This document shows positions 53,473-63,107 of a DNA stretch of 64,000 nucleotides, piece by piece. Source of the stretch: an uncultured Paracoccaceae bacterium. Lineage in GTDB: Bacteria; Pseudomonadota; Alphaproteobacteria; Rhodobacterales; Rhodobacteraceae. The position numbers and the translations under genes are program-made. The notes under the pieces were generated by a model. That model saw only the letters and a program-made list of their open reading frames with translations, had not been told where the DNA came from and made no database searches. The DNA is taken from the NCBI GenBank assembly GCA_947503935.1, contig CANNFR010000002.1:310001-374000 (forward strand). Direction: 5' to 3'. Position 1 is the stretch's first letter, and each line of letters begins with the position of its first letter.

Positions 53473-53487
53473 GTAAAGATCCGGTAA
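53473..53487 (-). promoter_or_regulatory. Possible CtrA-like element between flgJ-like and fliK
   Basis: TTAC-N7-TTAC on the minus strand in the 110-base divergent gap. Two of eight positions differ from the consensus, so this is weak on its own. Confidence 0.25.
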
Positions 53488-53533
53488 CGAGCTGTGGTCC
53501 ATAAGGGCGCGGACCGAGGCAGAATGCCGGAAT

Positions 53534-55432
53534 ATGAAAATGCGTATCAGTACGATCATCGACCCTGGAATGGCCGCTCCGCCTGCTGTGCCGGAGGTCA
53601 CCAAAGGTGTAATTTCCGCTGAGGCGCCGGATTTCGCGGCCGTTCTTATGGCAATTTCGAGCCCGACTTTGGCGTTGCCAGAGAAGGGCGGTGTGGGTCC
53701 GGTTTTGCTCGCGCAGGCGCCCGTGCCCGATGAAGGGCGCGCGGTTGCGCAACTTGCAACAGACGTACCGCAGACTGCCGAGGCCGAGGGCAGCGGGGCG
53801 CCTTCCACGACTATCGCGACCGCCCCAGGGCCGAAATTCCCGCTGGAGAAAACGGATTTCCGGCCCGAGACGCCGGATTTCGCCGCTGATCCGGTTTTGG
53901 TCGATGTTCATACTGCACAGGACACGTTCTCTGTTGTGCCTGAGATGTCGGACATGATTGAGCCTGTTGCGGCGCCGGTCGAGCCAGCCAAGACGCTCGA
54001 ACCGTCCGACATGATCGAATTGCCGGAGGTCGCTCCGATCCAGATCGCACTGCCCGGTCCTGATATGCCAAAAAGCGACGGGCCGTCATTGCCAACACCG
54101 CAACCGACTGAGGATGCTCAGAGTTCAAGGCCAATTGTCGGTGACGCGAAACAGTTCTCTGAAAACGGCCTGCAACCTCTTGAACTGTCGCGCGACCCCT
54201 TGCCGGACAAGATGACCAAAACGGAAGACCGGGTTGATCAGCTTGCCTTGCCGTTGAAAGGCCAGTCTAACGCGGCGCCGCTTGGCCGCCCGACGATGCC
54301 TGACAGCAGCCTGGCTACTTTGTCTGATACGCAGATTGGTGAAGCCCTGACAGAGCCAAAAGCGCCGTCAAAGGCCGTGCCTGACCCGGCGGCCCCCGTT
54401 GCCCCAGCGACGGAACGCGCGGTCCTTCAAACCACAAAGACCGATCAGCCTCAGCCGCCTGCCTCGGCGCCCAGTTTTGCACCTGCTGGCGTGGATCAGC
54501 CAGGGCAGCAGACAGCGGGCAGCGTCGCGCAGCCATCTGTTCAGATGCCGGCCGATGATGGTGAGGTTGCTCCGCCGCCCCTGCCGCAGACCGCCATTCG
54601 CGATGGTCAGGTTGCGATGCCGTCCGCTGCTGCTCCTGCGCCAAAGCCAGAGTTGGTGCACCGGCCCCCTGAGGATGCGCCTCCCCGACAGGCCATGCCG
54701 GTAGAAGGACACAAAGCGTCCGCTGAAATGGCGCGCCCAGAAGCCACGAAACCCGCCGCGGACACCCCGCCAATCACGCCCATACCGGACGACGGTCAGA
54801 TGGATTTGCGGGCCGCGCCGCAGGCTTCGGCTGTCACGCCGTCGGCGGCTGAACCTCCGGACCCGGCGCGTGCCTTCGACACCGCAAAACCGCCGATGGA
54901 TCAATTACCCGCGCTGGACTCAGCTCAGGATCTGCTGCGAACATCCCAGGCCGACCCGCTTGTCGGCCTGACATCCGAGGCGAAATCCCTCGATATGCCC
55001 GAGATGCCCGCAATCTCGCGCGCCGATCCCGGCCCCCGGGCAGCGCAGCAGGTTGCGGTGGCGCTGGCCATGAATCCCGAGGGCGGATTTGAACTGGCGC
55101 TCGACCCTGAAGAGCTGGGGTCGGTCCGTTTGAACCTTTCGCCATCCGATAACGGCATGATCGTCCAGGTCACCGCGGAACGGCCCGAAACGATGGACCT
55201 TCTGCGCCGGCACATTGACGTTCTCGCGCGGGAATTGCGCGAGGCGGGCTATAGCGACGTGTCGTTCAGCTTTGGATCTGACACGCCCTCTCATCAGGGC
55301 CGCGATGCCGAGCGTGGATATCACGCAAACGGCGCGGCCCCGGTCGACACAGCCGATGGCCCAGTGACCACGCCAACTCACACCCCGACCCCCCGGATCG
55401 CCGCGTCAAGCGGCCTCGACCTGCGTCTTTGA
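53534..55432 (+). CDS. fliK: Hook-length control protein FliK
   Basis: A 632-residue protein. About 500 residues are Pro/Ala/Asp-rich and probably disordered, the molecular ruler part; the C-terminal FliK domain follows (ALAMNPEGGFELALDPEELG, then VRLNLSPSDNGMIVQVTAER and LLRRHIDVLARELREAGYSD). It talks to FlhB to switch export class. There are two possible starts, at 53534 and 53540, and no strong ribosome site. Confidence 0.92.
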   Translation: MKMRISTIIDPGMAAPPAVPEVTKGVISAEAPDFAAVLMAISSPTLALPEKGGVGPVLLAQAPVPDEGRAVAQLATDVPQTAEAEGSGAPSTTIATAPGPKFPLEKTDFRPETPDFAADPVLVDVHTAQDTFSVVPEMSDMIEPVAAPVEPAKTLEPSDMIELPEVAPIQIALPGPDMPKSDGPSLPTPQPTEDAQSSRPIVGDAKQFSENGLQPLELSRDPLPDKMTKTEDRVDQLALPLKGQSNAAPLGRPTMPDSSLATLSDTQIGEALTEPKAPSKAVPDPAAPVAPATERAVLQTTKTDQPQPPASAPSFAPAGVDQPGQQTAGSVAQPSVQMPADDGEVAPPPLPQTAIRDGQVAMPSAAAPAPKPELVHRPPEDAPPRQAMPVEGHKASAEMARPEATKPAADTPPITPIPDDGQMDLRAAPQASAVTPSAAEPPDPARAFDTAKPPMDQLPALDSAQDLLRTSQADPLVGLTSEAKSLDMPEMPAISRADPGPRAAQQVAVALAMNPEGGFELALDPEELGSVRLNLSPSDNGMIVQVTAERPETMDLLRRHIDVLARELREAGYSDVSFSFGSDTPSHQGRDAERGYHANGAAPVDTADGPVTTPTHTPTPRIAASSGLDLRL

Positions 55433-55445
55433 AAGGACATTCCCC

Positions 55446-56126
55446 ATGGATATCGGCCCCGCAATCACCGGCAGTAGCTCAAACCTGTCGCGGTCCAACA
55501 CGCCGCCGCAGTCTGAGACGAATGCCAGTGCGATCACCTCTGATTTTGAAACGTTTCTCAAGATGCTGACTGCGCAGATCCAGAACCAGGACCCGCTGCA
55601 ACCGACACCGTCCGATGAATTCGCGGTGCAGCTGGCCACGTTCTCATCCGTTGAACAGCAGGTGCAGACGAACGACCTGCTCCAGGCGCTGAGCACGCAA
55701 TTCAGCGCCATGGGCATGGCCGAATTCGCGACCTGGGTCGGGATGGAGGGGCGCGCGGCGGCTCCTGCGCAGTTCAATGGCGCGCCGATCACCCTGTCGC
55801 CCAACCCCGACCGCATCGCCGACAGCGCTGAACTGGTTGTCCGCAATGCCGATGGTCGCGAGGTTGAGCGGACCTCGATCCCGGTCTCGACTGATCCGAT
55901 CCAGTGGGCCGGCGTCGACGCCAATGGCAACCCTTACCCCGATGGCGCCTATAGCTTTGAGTTGGTCAGCTTCTCGGAGGGCTCGCCCATCGCCAGCGAT
56001 GATGTTGAGGTCTATGGCCGGATCGTTGAGGCACGCGGCGAGGGCGGGCGGACCGTGCTGGTGTTCGATAGCGGCGCGATTGTGCCTGCCAATGATGTGA
56101 CGGCCCTGCGCCAGCCACAGACCTAA
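55446..56126 (+). CDS. flgD: Hook cap scaffolding protein FlgD
   Basis: A 226-residue hook cap protein. The N-terminal block ETFLKMLTAQIQNQDPLQPT and FAVQLATFSSVEQQVQTNDL is diagnostic; the C-terminal half is a beta domain with the FlgD Ig-like part. AAGGA lies eight bases before the ATG. Its TAA stop overlaps the TAG stop of the convergent ubiB. It ends the flagellar cluster. Confidence 0.95.
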   Translation: MDIGPAITGSSSNLSRSNTPPQSETNASAITSDFETFLKMLTAQIQNQDPLQPTPSDEFAVQLATFSSVEQQVQTNDLLQALSTQFSAMGMAEFATWVGMEGRAAAPAQFNGAPITLSPNPDRIADSAELVVRNADGREVERTSIPVSTDPIQWAGVDANGNPYPDGAYSFELVSFSEGSPIASDDVEVYGRIVEARGEGGRTVLVFDSGAIVPANDVTALRQPQT

Positions 56127-57652
56127 AGCAGAGACGCCATCGCAGTCAGGCCCGCGCCGACCACTGCGCCGAAGACGATCCACCCCGCGATTTGCCGTCG
56201 GGAGGTGCGTGGCGGCGGCGGGGTCTGCTCGGACTGACGGATCAGCGCGGCCTCGGCCAGGCGGGGCAGCTTGGGGCCGAAGCGGGCCAGCACCTGTGCA
56301 GTCTTGGCCAGATCGCGGGCCAGGGCGCGTGGGCCGATATTCTCGCGGATGTAATTCTCGACGATCGGTTGGGCGACTTGCCAGATATTGATCGTGGGGT
56401 TCAGCGACCGCGCCACGCCTTCGACGACCACCATGGTGCGCTGCAACAAGATCAGCTCGGTCCGGGTTTCCATACCGAACCGCTCGGTCACCTCAAAGAG
56501 ATACGCCAAGAGGCGCGCCATCGAGATGCGGGTCGCGTCCATTCCAAAGATCGGCTCACCCACGGCACGCAGGGCGCGCGCGAATTCATCGATATCGCGG
56601 TCGGCCGGCACATATCCGGCTTCGAAATGCACCTCGGCGACGCGGCGGTAATTCTTGCGGATGAAGCCATAGAGGATCTCGGCATAGACACGGCGGGTAT
56701 ATTCATCCAGCCGCCCCATGATGCCGAAATCATAGGCGATGACCTCGCCATTTTTGCCGATCTTCAGATTGCCCTGATGCATGTCGGCGTGGAAAAACCC
56801 GTCGCGCAAGGCGTGCTGCAGGAACAGCTTCAGAATCCGCTCGCCAATCGCGTTGCGGTCATGCCCGGCGGCGTCCAGCCCTGCGATATCGGCGGCATTG
56901 ATCCCCTCGACCCAGTCCATCGTCATCACATTGCGCGATGACAGGAACCAATGCGTCTTGGGCACCCGAAAGCCGTCATCCTTGTCCGTAGTCGACGCAA
57001 ACTCAGCCGCTGCCGAGCTTTCCAGCCGCAAATCCAGCTCACCCATGACCACGCCTTCGAAGTGGCGGATCACTTCGTTCGGTCGCAGGCGGCGGGACGA
57101 GGGCGAGAGGAACTCGATCATCGAGGCGGCGAAGTAGAATGCATCGATATCTTTGCGGAACGCCTTTTCGATCTTCGGGCGCAGCACTTTCACCGCAACC
57201 TCTTCGCCCGTCTCGGCCAGTCGGGCACGGTGAACCTGGGCGATGGACGCGGCTGCAACGGGCCCGGAAAACTCCGAGAAAAGCTGATCGACCGGCACTT
57301 CCAGTTCCGCCTCGATCATCTCTTTGGCAATCTCGGTCGGAAAGGGGGGCAGCTTGTCTTGCAGCACCTTCAGTTGCACAGCCAATTCATCGCCCACCAC
57401 GTCGGGGCGGGTCGATAGGACTTGGCCGAATTTGATGTAGGCCGGGCCAAGCGCCGTCAGCGCCCGCGTGGCGGGCGGCATGTTGGAATCGCCCTTCAGT
57501 CCCAGCCACTTGAACGGCCAGCCCAGAAGGCGTGCGGCAATCCGCAGGTTTGGGGGCGCGTTGAAGGCCTCAAGCACCACGCCCATGGCTCCGGTGCGTT
57601 CCAGCGTGGCGCCGGTGCGGATCAACCGCCAGATGTTGTGCGGACCTTTCAC
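56123..57652 (-). CDS. ubiB: Ubiquinone biosynthesis regulatory protein kinase-like UbiB
   Basis: A 509-residue ABC1/ADCK-family atypical kinase that supports ubiquinone synthesis. It has the KxGQ motif (LGPAYIKFGQVLSTRPDVVG), the Ala-rich nucleotide loop AAASIAQVHRARL, the catalytic-type FFHADMHQGNL and YDFGIMGRLD, and a C-terminal membrane helix (GWIVFGAVVGAGLTAMASLL). The GTG start is one base after the ubiE stop. Confidence 0.94.
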   Translation of the reverse strand: MKGPHNIWRLIRTGATLERTGAMGVVLEAFNAPPNLRIAARLLGWPFKWLGLKGDSNMPPATRALTALGPAYIKFGQVLSTRPDVVGDELAVQLKVLQDKLPPFPTEIAKEMIEAELEVPVDQLFSEFSGPVAAASIAQVHRARLAETGEEVAVKVLRPKIEKAFRKDIDAFYFAASMIEFLSPSSRRLRPNEVIRHFEGVVMGELDLRLESSAAAEFASTTDKDDGFRVPKTHWFLSSRNVMTMDWVEGINAADIAGLDAAGHDRNAIGERILKLFLQHALRDGFFHADMHQGNLKIGKNGEVIAYDFGIMGRLDEYTRRVYAEILYGFIRKNYRRVAEVHFEAGYVPADRDIDEFARALRAVGEPIFGMDATRISMARLLAYLFEVTERFGMETRTELILLQRTMVVVEGVARSLNPTINIWQVAQPIVENYIRENIGPRALARDLAKTAQVLARFGPKLPRLAEAALIRQSEQTPPPPRTSRRQIAGWIVFGAVVGAGLTAMASLL

Positions 57653-57653
57653 G

Positions 57654-58397
57654 TCAGAGCTTCCACCCGGAATGCAAGGCCGCCACGCCCATCGTCATGT
57701 TGCGGTACTTCACCTGATCGAAGCCCGCCTCAGTAATCATTGCGGCAAACCTTTCCTGATCGGGAAAGCGCCGGATGGATTCGACCAGGTATTGGTAGCT
57801 GTCACGATCATTGGCTACGATCTGGCCCATCACCGGGATCACGTTTAAGGAATAGCGGTCATAGGCCCATTGCATCGCAGGGTTCGGCAATTGCGAGAAT
57901 TCCAGCACCATCAGACGCCCCCCGGGGCGCAGCACCCGGTAGGCCTCGGCCAACGCGTCTTCGATGCGGGTGACATTCCGGATGCCAAAGCTGATCGTGT
58001 AGACATCAAAGCTGTTGTCATCGAAGGGCAGCGCCATCGCGTCGCCCACGACCCACCCCAGGCTGTCGGCCAGCTTTTCGGCCTCGGCGCGTTTCTGCCC
58101 CTCGATCAGCATGCCCTCGGTCATGTCCAGCACAGTCGCCGTGGCACCCGGCGCCCGCTTGAGAAACCGGAACGCAATATCACCGGTGCCGCCCGCCACA
58201 TCTAGCAGATGCTGATGCGATTGCGGCGCCAGCCAATCCATCATCGCGTCTTTCCAGATCCGATGAACACCGCCCGACATCAGATCGTTCATCACATCAT
58301 AGCGCGAGGCGACGCTGCTGAAGACGCCATGCACCATGCCCGCCTTGTCGTCTTCGGCGACTTCCTGAAAGCCGAAATGTGTGGTCTTGTCTTTCAT
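57654..58397 (-). CDS. ubiE: Ubiquinone/menaquinone C-methyltransferase UbiE
   Basis: A 247-residue SAM-dependent methyltransferase that makes the C-methylation in ubiquinone synthesis. Motif I is [15 protein letters not shown]; the family signatures are [20 protein letters not shown] and [15 protein letters not shown]. The ATG at 58397 ([13 protein letters not shown]) is the usual start; the frame is open upstream. It forms an operon with ubiB and lies divergent from the PH-like gene and mutM. Confidence 0.95.
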   Translation of the reverse strand: MKDKTTHFGFQEVAEDDKAGMVHGVFSSVASRYDVMNDLMSGGVHRIWKDAMMDWLAPQSHQHLLDVAGGTGDIAFRFLKRAPGATATVLDMTEGMLIEGQKRAEAEKLADSLGWVVGDAMALPFDDNSFDVYTISFGIRNVTRIEDALAEAYRVLRPGGRLMVLEFSQLPNPAMQWAYDRYSLNVIPVMGQIVANDRDSYQYLVESIRRFPDQERFAAMITEAGFDQVKYRNMTMGVAALHSGWKL

Positions 58398-58491
58398 CGC
58401 GCCCTGCCCAAGAAAGTTCAAAGTCTCGATATAGCGTGATGCGTCCAGACACAAACGGCGATCATGCCGCAGGGGAGTTGGGGTGAGGGGA

Positions 58492-59091
58492 ATGAGCGAC
58501 CTGAAGATCATCATGATCTACCTTCTGATCGGCGCGGTACTGGTTTTCGTGTTGAACCGCCCCGGCATGGGGCGGGTGCGCCGAGGTATGGATCGGCTGG
58601 CCAACAGGTCGGCGTCGGGGCTGGGTGCTGCGAAGCTGGTTGCCGATATCGGGTCGGCGCAACAGGCAGGTCTGGCCGCCGGTCAGGTCCAGCATGATGC
58701 AACGATCGGCCTGAAAGCCCTGTCGACCGTGGTGGTTGGCCTCATGCTGGCGCTGATGTGGCCGGGGGCGGAATGGACACCGGGTATGAGTATTATCGGG
58801 TCGGATGGCATGCCGATTTTCGCGGGCGCCTGTCTCTTGGCGGCGATCTATCTGGCCTTCATCCTGCGCTACCGGATTGAGATCGTTGGCAATGATCTGA
58901 TGGTGCCGACCTATTGGCAAACGCGCCGGGCCCACGATTTGCGCAAGCTGACCAGTCTTGAGGATGATGGTGCGTATATTTTTCGCCTTTATTTCGAGGA
59001 TGGCCGTAAGGTCGAGATCTTGAAGTATGTCACCGGGGCCGCAGATCTGAAGCAGAGGCTGATGACCCATATCACGCAGAACAGGCTTTAA
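58492..59091 (+). CDS. Membrane protein with PH-like C-terminal domain
   Basis: A 199-residue protein: an N-terminal membrane helix ([17 protein letters not shown]), two more near residues 82-100 and 113-132, and a C-terminal domain of about 65 residues ([40 protein letters not shown]) that looks like a bacterial PH-like fold. The function is unknown. Start choices are the ATG at 58492 or a GTG at 58483. Its stop touches the mutM ATG (TAATG). Confidence 0.75.
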   Translation: MSDLKIIMIYLLIGAVLVFVLNRPGMGRVRRGMDRLANRSASGLGAAKLVADIGSAQQAGLAAGQVQHDATIGLKALSTVVVGLMLALMWPGAEWTPGMSIIGSDGMPIFAGACLLAAIYLAFILRYRIEIVGNDLMVPTYWQTRRAHDLRKLTSLEDDGAYIFRLYFEDGRKVEILKYVTGAADLKQRLMTHITQNRL

Positions 59092-59942
59092 TGCCCGAAC
59101 TTCCCGAAGTTGAAACGGTTCGCCGCGGGCTTTTGCCGGTGATGGAAGGCAAGGTGATCGCGGCGGCCGATGTGCGGCGCCCAGACCTGCGCTGGCCTTT
59201 TCCCGATGGCATGGCCGCAAGGCTGACCGGACAGCGGGTTGAGCGTTTACGCCGTCGGTCGAAATACATCCTGGCCGATCTGTCGTCGGGCGAAAGCCTG
59301 TTGATCCATCTGGGCATGTCCGGGCGGATGCTGATTTCGGGCGCGCCTCTGGGGCAGTTTCACCACGATCATCCGGCGCCTGAGAAACACGACCATGTGG
59401 TGCTGGATATGGAGGACGGCACCCGCGTCACCTTCAACGATGCCCGCCGGTTCGGTGCCATGGATCTGATGCAGACTGCGGACGCCGAGGCGCATTGGCT
59501 GCTAGCGTCCCTCGGGCCCGAGCCTTTGGGAAATACCTTTAACGAAGACTACTTGATCGACCGATTGCGCGACCGAAACACGCCTATAAAGACTGCGCTG
59601 TTGGACCAGCGCATCATTGCGGGCCTGGGCAATATCTATGTCTGCGAGGTGCTGCACCGCGCCGGCCTCTCGCCCAAACGCAAGGCGGGCCGCATCGCCG
59701 CGCCCCGGGTCGCGGGCCTGGTTCCGATCATCCGCGATGTTCTGGCCGAGGCGATCGAGGCGGGCGGATCGTCGTTGCGCGATTATCGCCAGGCCGATGG
59801 AGAGCTTGGCTATTTCCAGCACACCTTCCGCGTCTATGACCGCGAGGGGCAGCCCTGTCAGACGCCCGCATGCCATGGCGTCGTGGGTCGGATCGTGCAA
59901 TCGGGCCGATCCTCGTTCTACTGTCCGGCTTGCCAAAGATAG
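59091..59942 (+). CDS. mutM: Formamidopyrimidine-DNA glycosylase
   Basis: MutM (Fpg), 283 residues, removes 8-oxoguanine and other oxidised purines and nicks the abasic site. The catalytic Pro2-Glu3 lies in [14 protein letters not shown], the helix-two-turn-helix region in [18 protein letters not shown], and the C-terminal zinc finger has four cysteines (CQTPAC and YCPAC). The essential Lys is in RRRSKYIL. Complete and typical in length. Confidence 0.97.
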   Translation: MPELPEVETVRRGLLPVMEGKVIAAADVRRPDLRWPFPDGMAARLTGQRVERLRRRSKYILADLSSGESLLIHLGMSGRMLISGAPLGQFHHDHPAPEKHDHVVLDMEDGTRVTFNDARRFGAMDLMQTADAEAHWLLASLGPEPLGNTFNEDYLIDRLRDRNTPIKTALLDQRIIAGLGNIYVCEVLHRAGLSPKRKAGRIAAPRVAGLVPIIRDVLAEAIEAGGSSLRDYRQADGELGYFQHTFRVYDREGQPCQTPACHGVVGRIVQSGRSSFYCPACQR

Positions 59943-60003
59943 CTTGAACGTCGCGCACGGGCTGCTAGGACTCAAGGCTAGGGGCGCAAAGGAACATCTG
60001 CTG

Positions 60004-60780
60004 ATGGCTTATCAGACGATCATCTTCGACGTTGAAGACAACGTCGCTCTTATCACCCTAAACCGCCCGGATGCGCTGAACGCATTGAACGCCAAGCTGT
60101 TGGGCGAGTTGTCCGATGCCGTGCAGGCGGCGGGCGCCAATGACAAGGTACGGTGCATCGTGCTGACGGGGTCGGAAAAGGCCTTTGCCGCCGGCGCCGA
60201 TGTGAAGGAGATGGCCGACAAGTCGTTTGTCGATGCCTTCACCGAGGACCTTTTCACCGACCAAACCGAGCATATGATGCGCTGCCGCAAGCCGATCATC
60301 GCGGCCGTCTCGGGCTATGCGCTGGGCGGCGGGTGCGAGCTGGCGATGATGTGCGATTTCATCATCGCCTCCGAGACCGCCAAGTTTGGCCAGCCCGAGA
60401 TCAATCTGGGCACCGTGGCTGGCATCGGTGGCACCCAGCGGCTGACCCGGCTTGTGGGCAAGTCCAAGGCGATGGATATGCATCTGACGGGCCGCTTCAT
60501 GGACGCGGCCGAGGCCGAGCGCGCAGGGTTGGTCAGCCGCGTCGTGCCCACGAAAAAGCTGATGTCCGAGGCGATGGCCGCCGCCCAGAAGATTGCCGAG
60601 AAATCGACGCTGACGGCGATGGCGGTGAAAGAGGCGGTCAATCGCAGCTATGAGACGACGCTGCGCGAAGGCCTCTTGTTCGAACGCCGTCTGTTCCACG
60701 CCCTTTTCGCGACCGAAGATCAGGCCGAGGGCATGACCGCCTTTCTTGAAAAGCGCGAAGCGCAGTTTCGCGACAAATAA
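60004..60780 (+). CDS. Enoyl-CoA hydratase
   Basis: A 258-residue crotonase-family enzyme that adds water to 2-enoyl-CoA in beta-oxidation or related pathways. The oxyanion-hole segments are [11 protein letters not shown] and [36 protein letters not shown] carries the two catalytic region glutamates' surroundings. The ATG at 60004 has AAAGGAA about ten bases upstream, and the frame before it is the end of mutM DNA in another phase. It lies 61 bases after mutM. Short-chain hydratase (FadB1x-type) is the likely subgroup. Confidence 0.92.
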   Translation: MAYQTIIFDVEDNVALITLNRPDALNALNAKLLGELSDAVQAAGANDKVRCIVLTGSEKAFAAGADVKEMADKSFVDAFTEDLFTDQTEHMMRCRKPIIAAVSGYALGGGCELAMMCDFIIASETAKFGQPEINLGTVAGIGGTQRLTRLVGKSKAMDMHLTGRFMDAAEAERAGLVSRVVPTKKLMSEAMAAAQKIAEKSTLTAMAVKEAVNRSYETTLREGLLFERRLFHALFATEDQAEGMTAFLEKREAQFRDK

Positions 60781-60804
60781 CGCCGAACACCCCTGAAAAC
60801 CCCG

Positions 60805-60833
60805 TTGACTTGGCCCCGACTCGGGCCTAGAAG
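60805..60833 (+). promoter_or_regulatory. Sigma-70 promoter of rpsT
   Basis: TTGACT and TAGAAG separated by 17 bases, ending 45 bases before the rpsT ATG. The -35 is nearly perfect, as for a ribosomal protein gene. Confidence 0.75.
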
Positions 60834-60878
60834 CGCGTCTTCGAATGACATGACCCCAATTTACGGGACCGAAAGAAT

Positions 60879-61145
60879 ATGGCCAATACGCCCCAGTCGA
60901 AAAAACGCGCCCGCCAGACCGTGCGCCGCACCGCCGTCAACACGGCGCGCCGCTCGCGTATTCGTACGCATCTGCGGAAGGTGGAAGAGGCGATCGCGTC
61001 TGGCAATAAGGATGCGGCTGCAGAAGCGCTGAAAGTGGCGCAGCCCGAAGTGATGCGTGGCGTCACCAAGGGCGTGTTTCACAAGAACACCGCCTCGCGC
61101 AAAATCTCGCGCCTATCGGCCCGTGTGAAAGCGCTCGGCGCCTAA
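60879..61145 (+). CDS. rpsT: 30S ribosomal protein S20
   Basis: An 88-residue, very basic helical ribosomal protein that binds 16S rRNA early in 30S assembly. [20 protein letters not shown] is the family start and [20 protein letters not shown] the end. It is a single-gene unit with its own promoter and terminator. rpsT next to dnaA is common in alphaproteobacteria. Confidence 0.97.
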   Translation: MANTPQSKKRARQTVRRTAVNTARRSRIRTHLRKVEEAIASGNKDAAAEALKVAQPEVMRGVTKGVFHKNTASRKISRLSARVKALGA

Positions 61146-61170
61146 ACCGCCACTCATTGCCGTTTGAATG

Positions 61171-61203
61171 CGCCGCCCTCGGGGCGGCGTCTTTCGTTTT
61201 TCA
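61171..61203 (+). terminator. Terminator of rpsT
   Basis: An eight-base stem CGCCGCCC/GGGCGGCG with a three-base loop, followed by TCTTTCGTTTTTC. Confidence 0.88.
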
Positions 61204-61723
61204 TAAGCGAGTTTCTGCCATGTGATGCAGCCTTGCACAGGCCTTCGGGATTCGTTCCGGCGATCTTTGAGTCAAGCGCGAAGTTCTGTTGCGAGAGGTC
61301 AAAGACGCTTGCTAGCTTGCCCAAGCGATTCACATCGCCTTGGGGGACAAGGGATTGGGCACGGGCAGCTAAATTGCGAACCGGGTAAGTATTTACCGGC
61401 CGCAGATGGCGTGTTTTTGGGTTTTACGCTCGTGCTTCCGGCATTTTGGTATGGTTCAAGCCATTCCAGATCGCCGGACCTGTGGTGACTTCGGCCTGCC
61501 AGTCCGAAGTGCTGCGGCGCGAACCCTGTCTGACTGACCGCATTGTGCGGAACAGGGGAGGAGCGCCGGATGCCCGGCAGTCTTTGCCCCATGTTTCGTG
61601 TCCGATCGGCTGGATGCATGGGCTGCGTGCCCCATGTGCCCTGGGATATGTTCGTCGCATACCGGTGCAGGGTCTGCCCCTGTCATTGGATCGAAAACAA
61701 AACGAGCGATTGGGCACACAAGA
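61204..61723 (+). promoter_or_regulatory. Long upstream region of dnaA
   Basis: About 520 bases without a gene I can support; an in-frame extension of dnaA to 61598 exists but its product does not look like DnaA. Three GANTC sites (CcrM methylation target) lie at 61249, 61269 and 61327. I see no TTATCCACA-type DnaA boxes and do not propose an origin. AT content is modest. Confidence 0.5.
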
Positions 61724-63085
61724 ATGAAAAGTGAAACCTGGGGACATGTGCTGGCTGAACTGCAGAAAACGGTAGGCAAGAACAACTACACGACATGGAT
61801 AGAACCCCTGCAATTTAACGAGTTGACGGATGGTGTTGCGAAGATTCAAGTACCGACGACGTTTGTCGGAAATTGGGTCTCGCGGAATTACAGCGATCAG
61901 ATTCTGCGCCATCTGATTGGCGCGGGCGCCAAGGTGAGCCGCATTGAGTTTTGCGTGGCGCCGCGGGCCGAAATGGCAAGCGCGCCGCAAGACAAGCCAA
62001 AGACACAACGCAAGAACGGTGCCGCCCTACCGGATGAGGCGGACTTGCCCGGCGCGCCGTTGGACGGGCGCTTTACCTTTGACAGCTTCGTGGTGGGCAA
62101 GCCGAACGCCCTGGCCCATGCCGCCGCGCGCCGTGTGGCCGAGGGGGGCGCTGTCTCGTTCAACCCGCTCTTCCTCTATGGCGGCGTCGGCTTGGGGAAA
62201 ACGCACCTCATGCATGCCATCGCCTGGGAGCTTCAGACCCGTCGCCCTGACCTGCGCGTGGTCTACCTGTCGGCGGAGCAGTTCATGTACCGCTTCGTGC
62301 AGGCCTTGCGCGACAAGGACATGATGGCGTTCAAAACGCTGTTCCGGTCGGTTGATGTGCTGATGGTCGATGACGTGCAATTCATCGCCGGCAAGGAATC
62401 GACGCAGGAGGAGTTCTTTCACACCTTCAACGCGCTCGTCGATCAGAACAAGCAGATCATCATTTCCGCTGACCGCGCCCCGGGTGAGATCAAGGATCTC
62501 GAGGATCGCATCAAAAGCCGCCTGCAATGCGGTCTGGTCGTCGATCTGCACCCGACGGATTACGAGCTTCGCCTGGGCATCCTCCAGCAAAAGGCCGATT
62601 ACTATCACCAGCAATACAAGGGGCTAGAGCTGGCCGACGGGGTGCTGGAATTTCTGGCCCACCGGATCACCAGCAATGTCCGGGTGCTGGAAGGCGCGCT
62701 GACGCGGCTTTTCGCCTTCGCCTCGCTCGTCGGGCGCGAGATCACACTGGATCTGGCGCAGGATTGTCTGGCCGACATCCTCAAGCAATCCGACCGCAAG
62801 GTGACGGTTGAGGAGATCCAGCGCAAGGTCAGCGAACATTACAACATCCGCCTGTCCGACATGCTGGGCCCCAAGCGCGTGCGCACCATCGCCCGGCCGC
62901 GTCAGATCGCGATGTATCTGGCCAAGAAGCTGACCACCCGCAGCCTGCCCGAGATCGGGCGCCGCTTTGGCGGGCGCGATCACACCACTGTCATGCATGG
63001 GGTCAAGCGGATCGAAGAGCTGAAGGTCGACGATCAGCAGATGACAGAAGATCTAGAGCTTCTTCGCCGCATGCTGGAGAGCTAA
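61724..63085 (+). CDS. dnaA: Chromosomal replication initiator protein DnaA
   Basis: A 453-residue AAA+ initiator. Domain I begins WGHVLAELQKTVGKNNYTTW; the Walker A is GGVGLGKTHL (Lys159), Walker B VDVLMVDDVQFI, then the arginine-finger region; domain IV carries the DnaA signature RSLPEIGRRFGGRDHTTVMH for DnaA-box binding. The ATG at 61724 gives the family start; its ribosome site is weak (only AAGA before it), which may keep expression low. Confidence 0.96.
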   Translation: MKSETWGHVLAELQKTVGKNNYTTWIEPLQFNELTDGVAKIQVPTTFVGNWVSRNYSDQILRHLIGAGAKVSRIEFCVAPRAEMASAPQDKPKTQRKNGAALPDEADLPGAPLDGRFTFDSFVVGKPNALAHAAARRVAEGGAVSFNPLFLYGGVGLGKTHLMHAIAWELQTRRPDLRVVYLSAEQFMYRFVQALRDKDMMAFKTLFRSVDVLMVDDVQFIAGKESTQEEFFHTFNALVDQNKQIIISADRAPGEIKDLEDRIKSRLQCGLVVDLHPTDYELRLGILQQKADYYHQQYKGLELADGVLEFLAHRITSNVRVLEGALTRLFAFASLVGREITLDLAQDCLADILKQSDRKVTVEEIQRKVSEHYNIRLSDMLGPKRVRTIARPRQIAMYLAKKLTTRSLPEIGRRFGGRDHTTVMHGVKRIEELKVDDQQMTEDLELLRRMLES

Positions 63086-63107
63086 GGCGCGCCGCGCATA
63101 AAGCTGC

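Noticed and set aside
53423-53911. N-terminal extension of the rod-binding protein
   Set aside because: GGAGGA sits eight bases before the ATG at 53422, and the extension is antisense to fliK and lacks any motif.
61204-61723. Replication origin next to dnaA
   Set aside because: No TTATCCACA-type DnaA boxes and no AT-rich unwinding stretch are visible; in alphaproteobacteria the origin is often elsewhere.
61598-61723. Longer DnaA start
   Set aside because: The added 42 residues (Cys-rich, with SDRLDAWAACPMCPG) do not resemble DnaA domain I, which begins at 61724.
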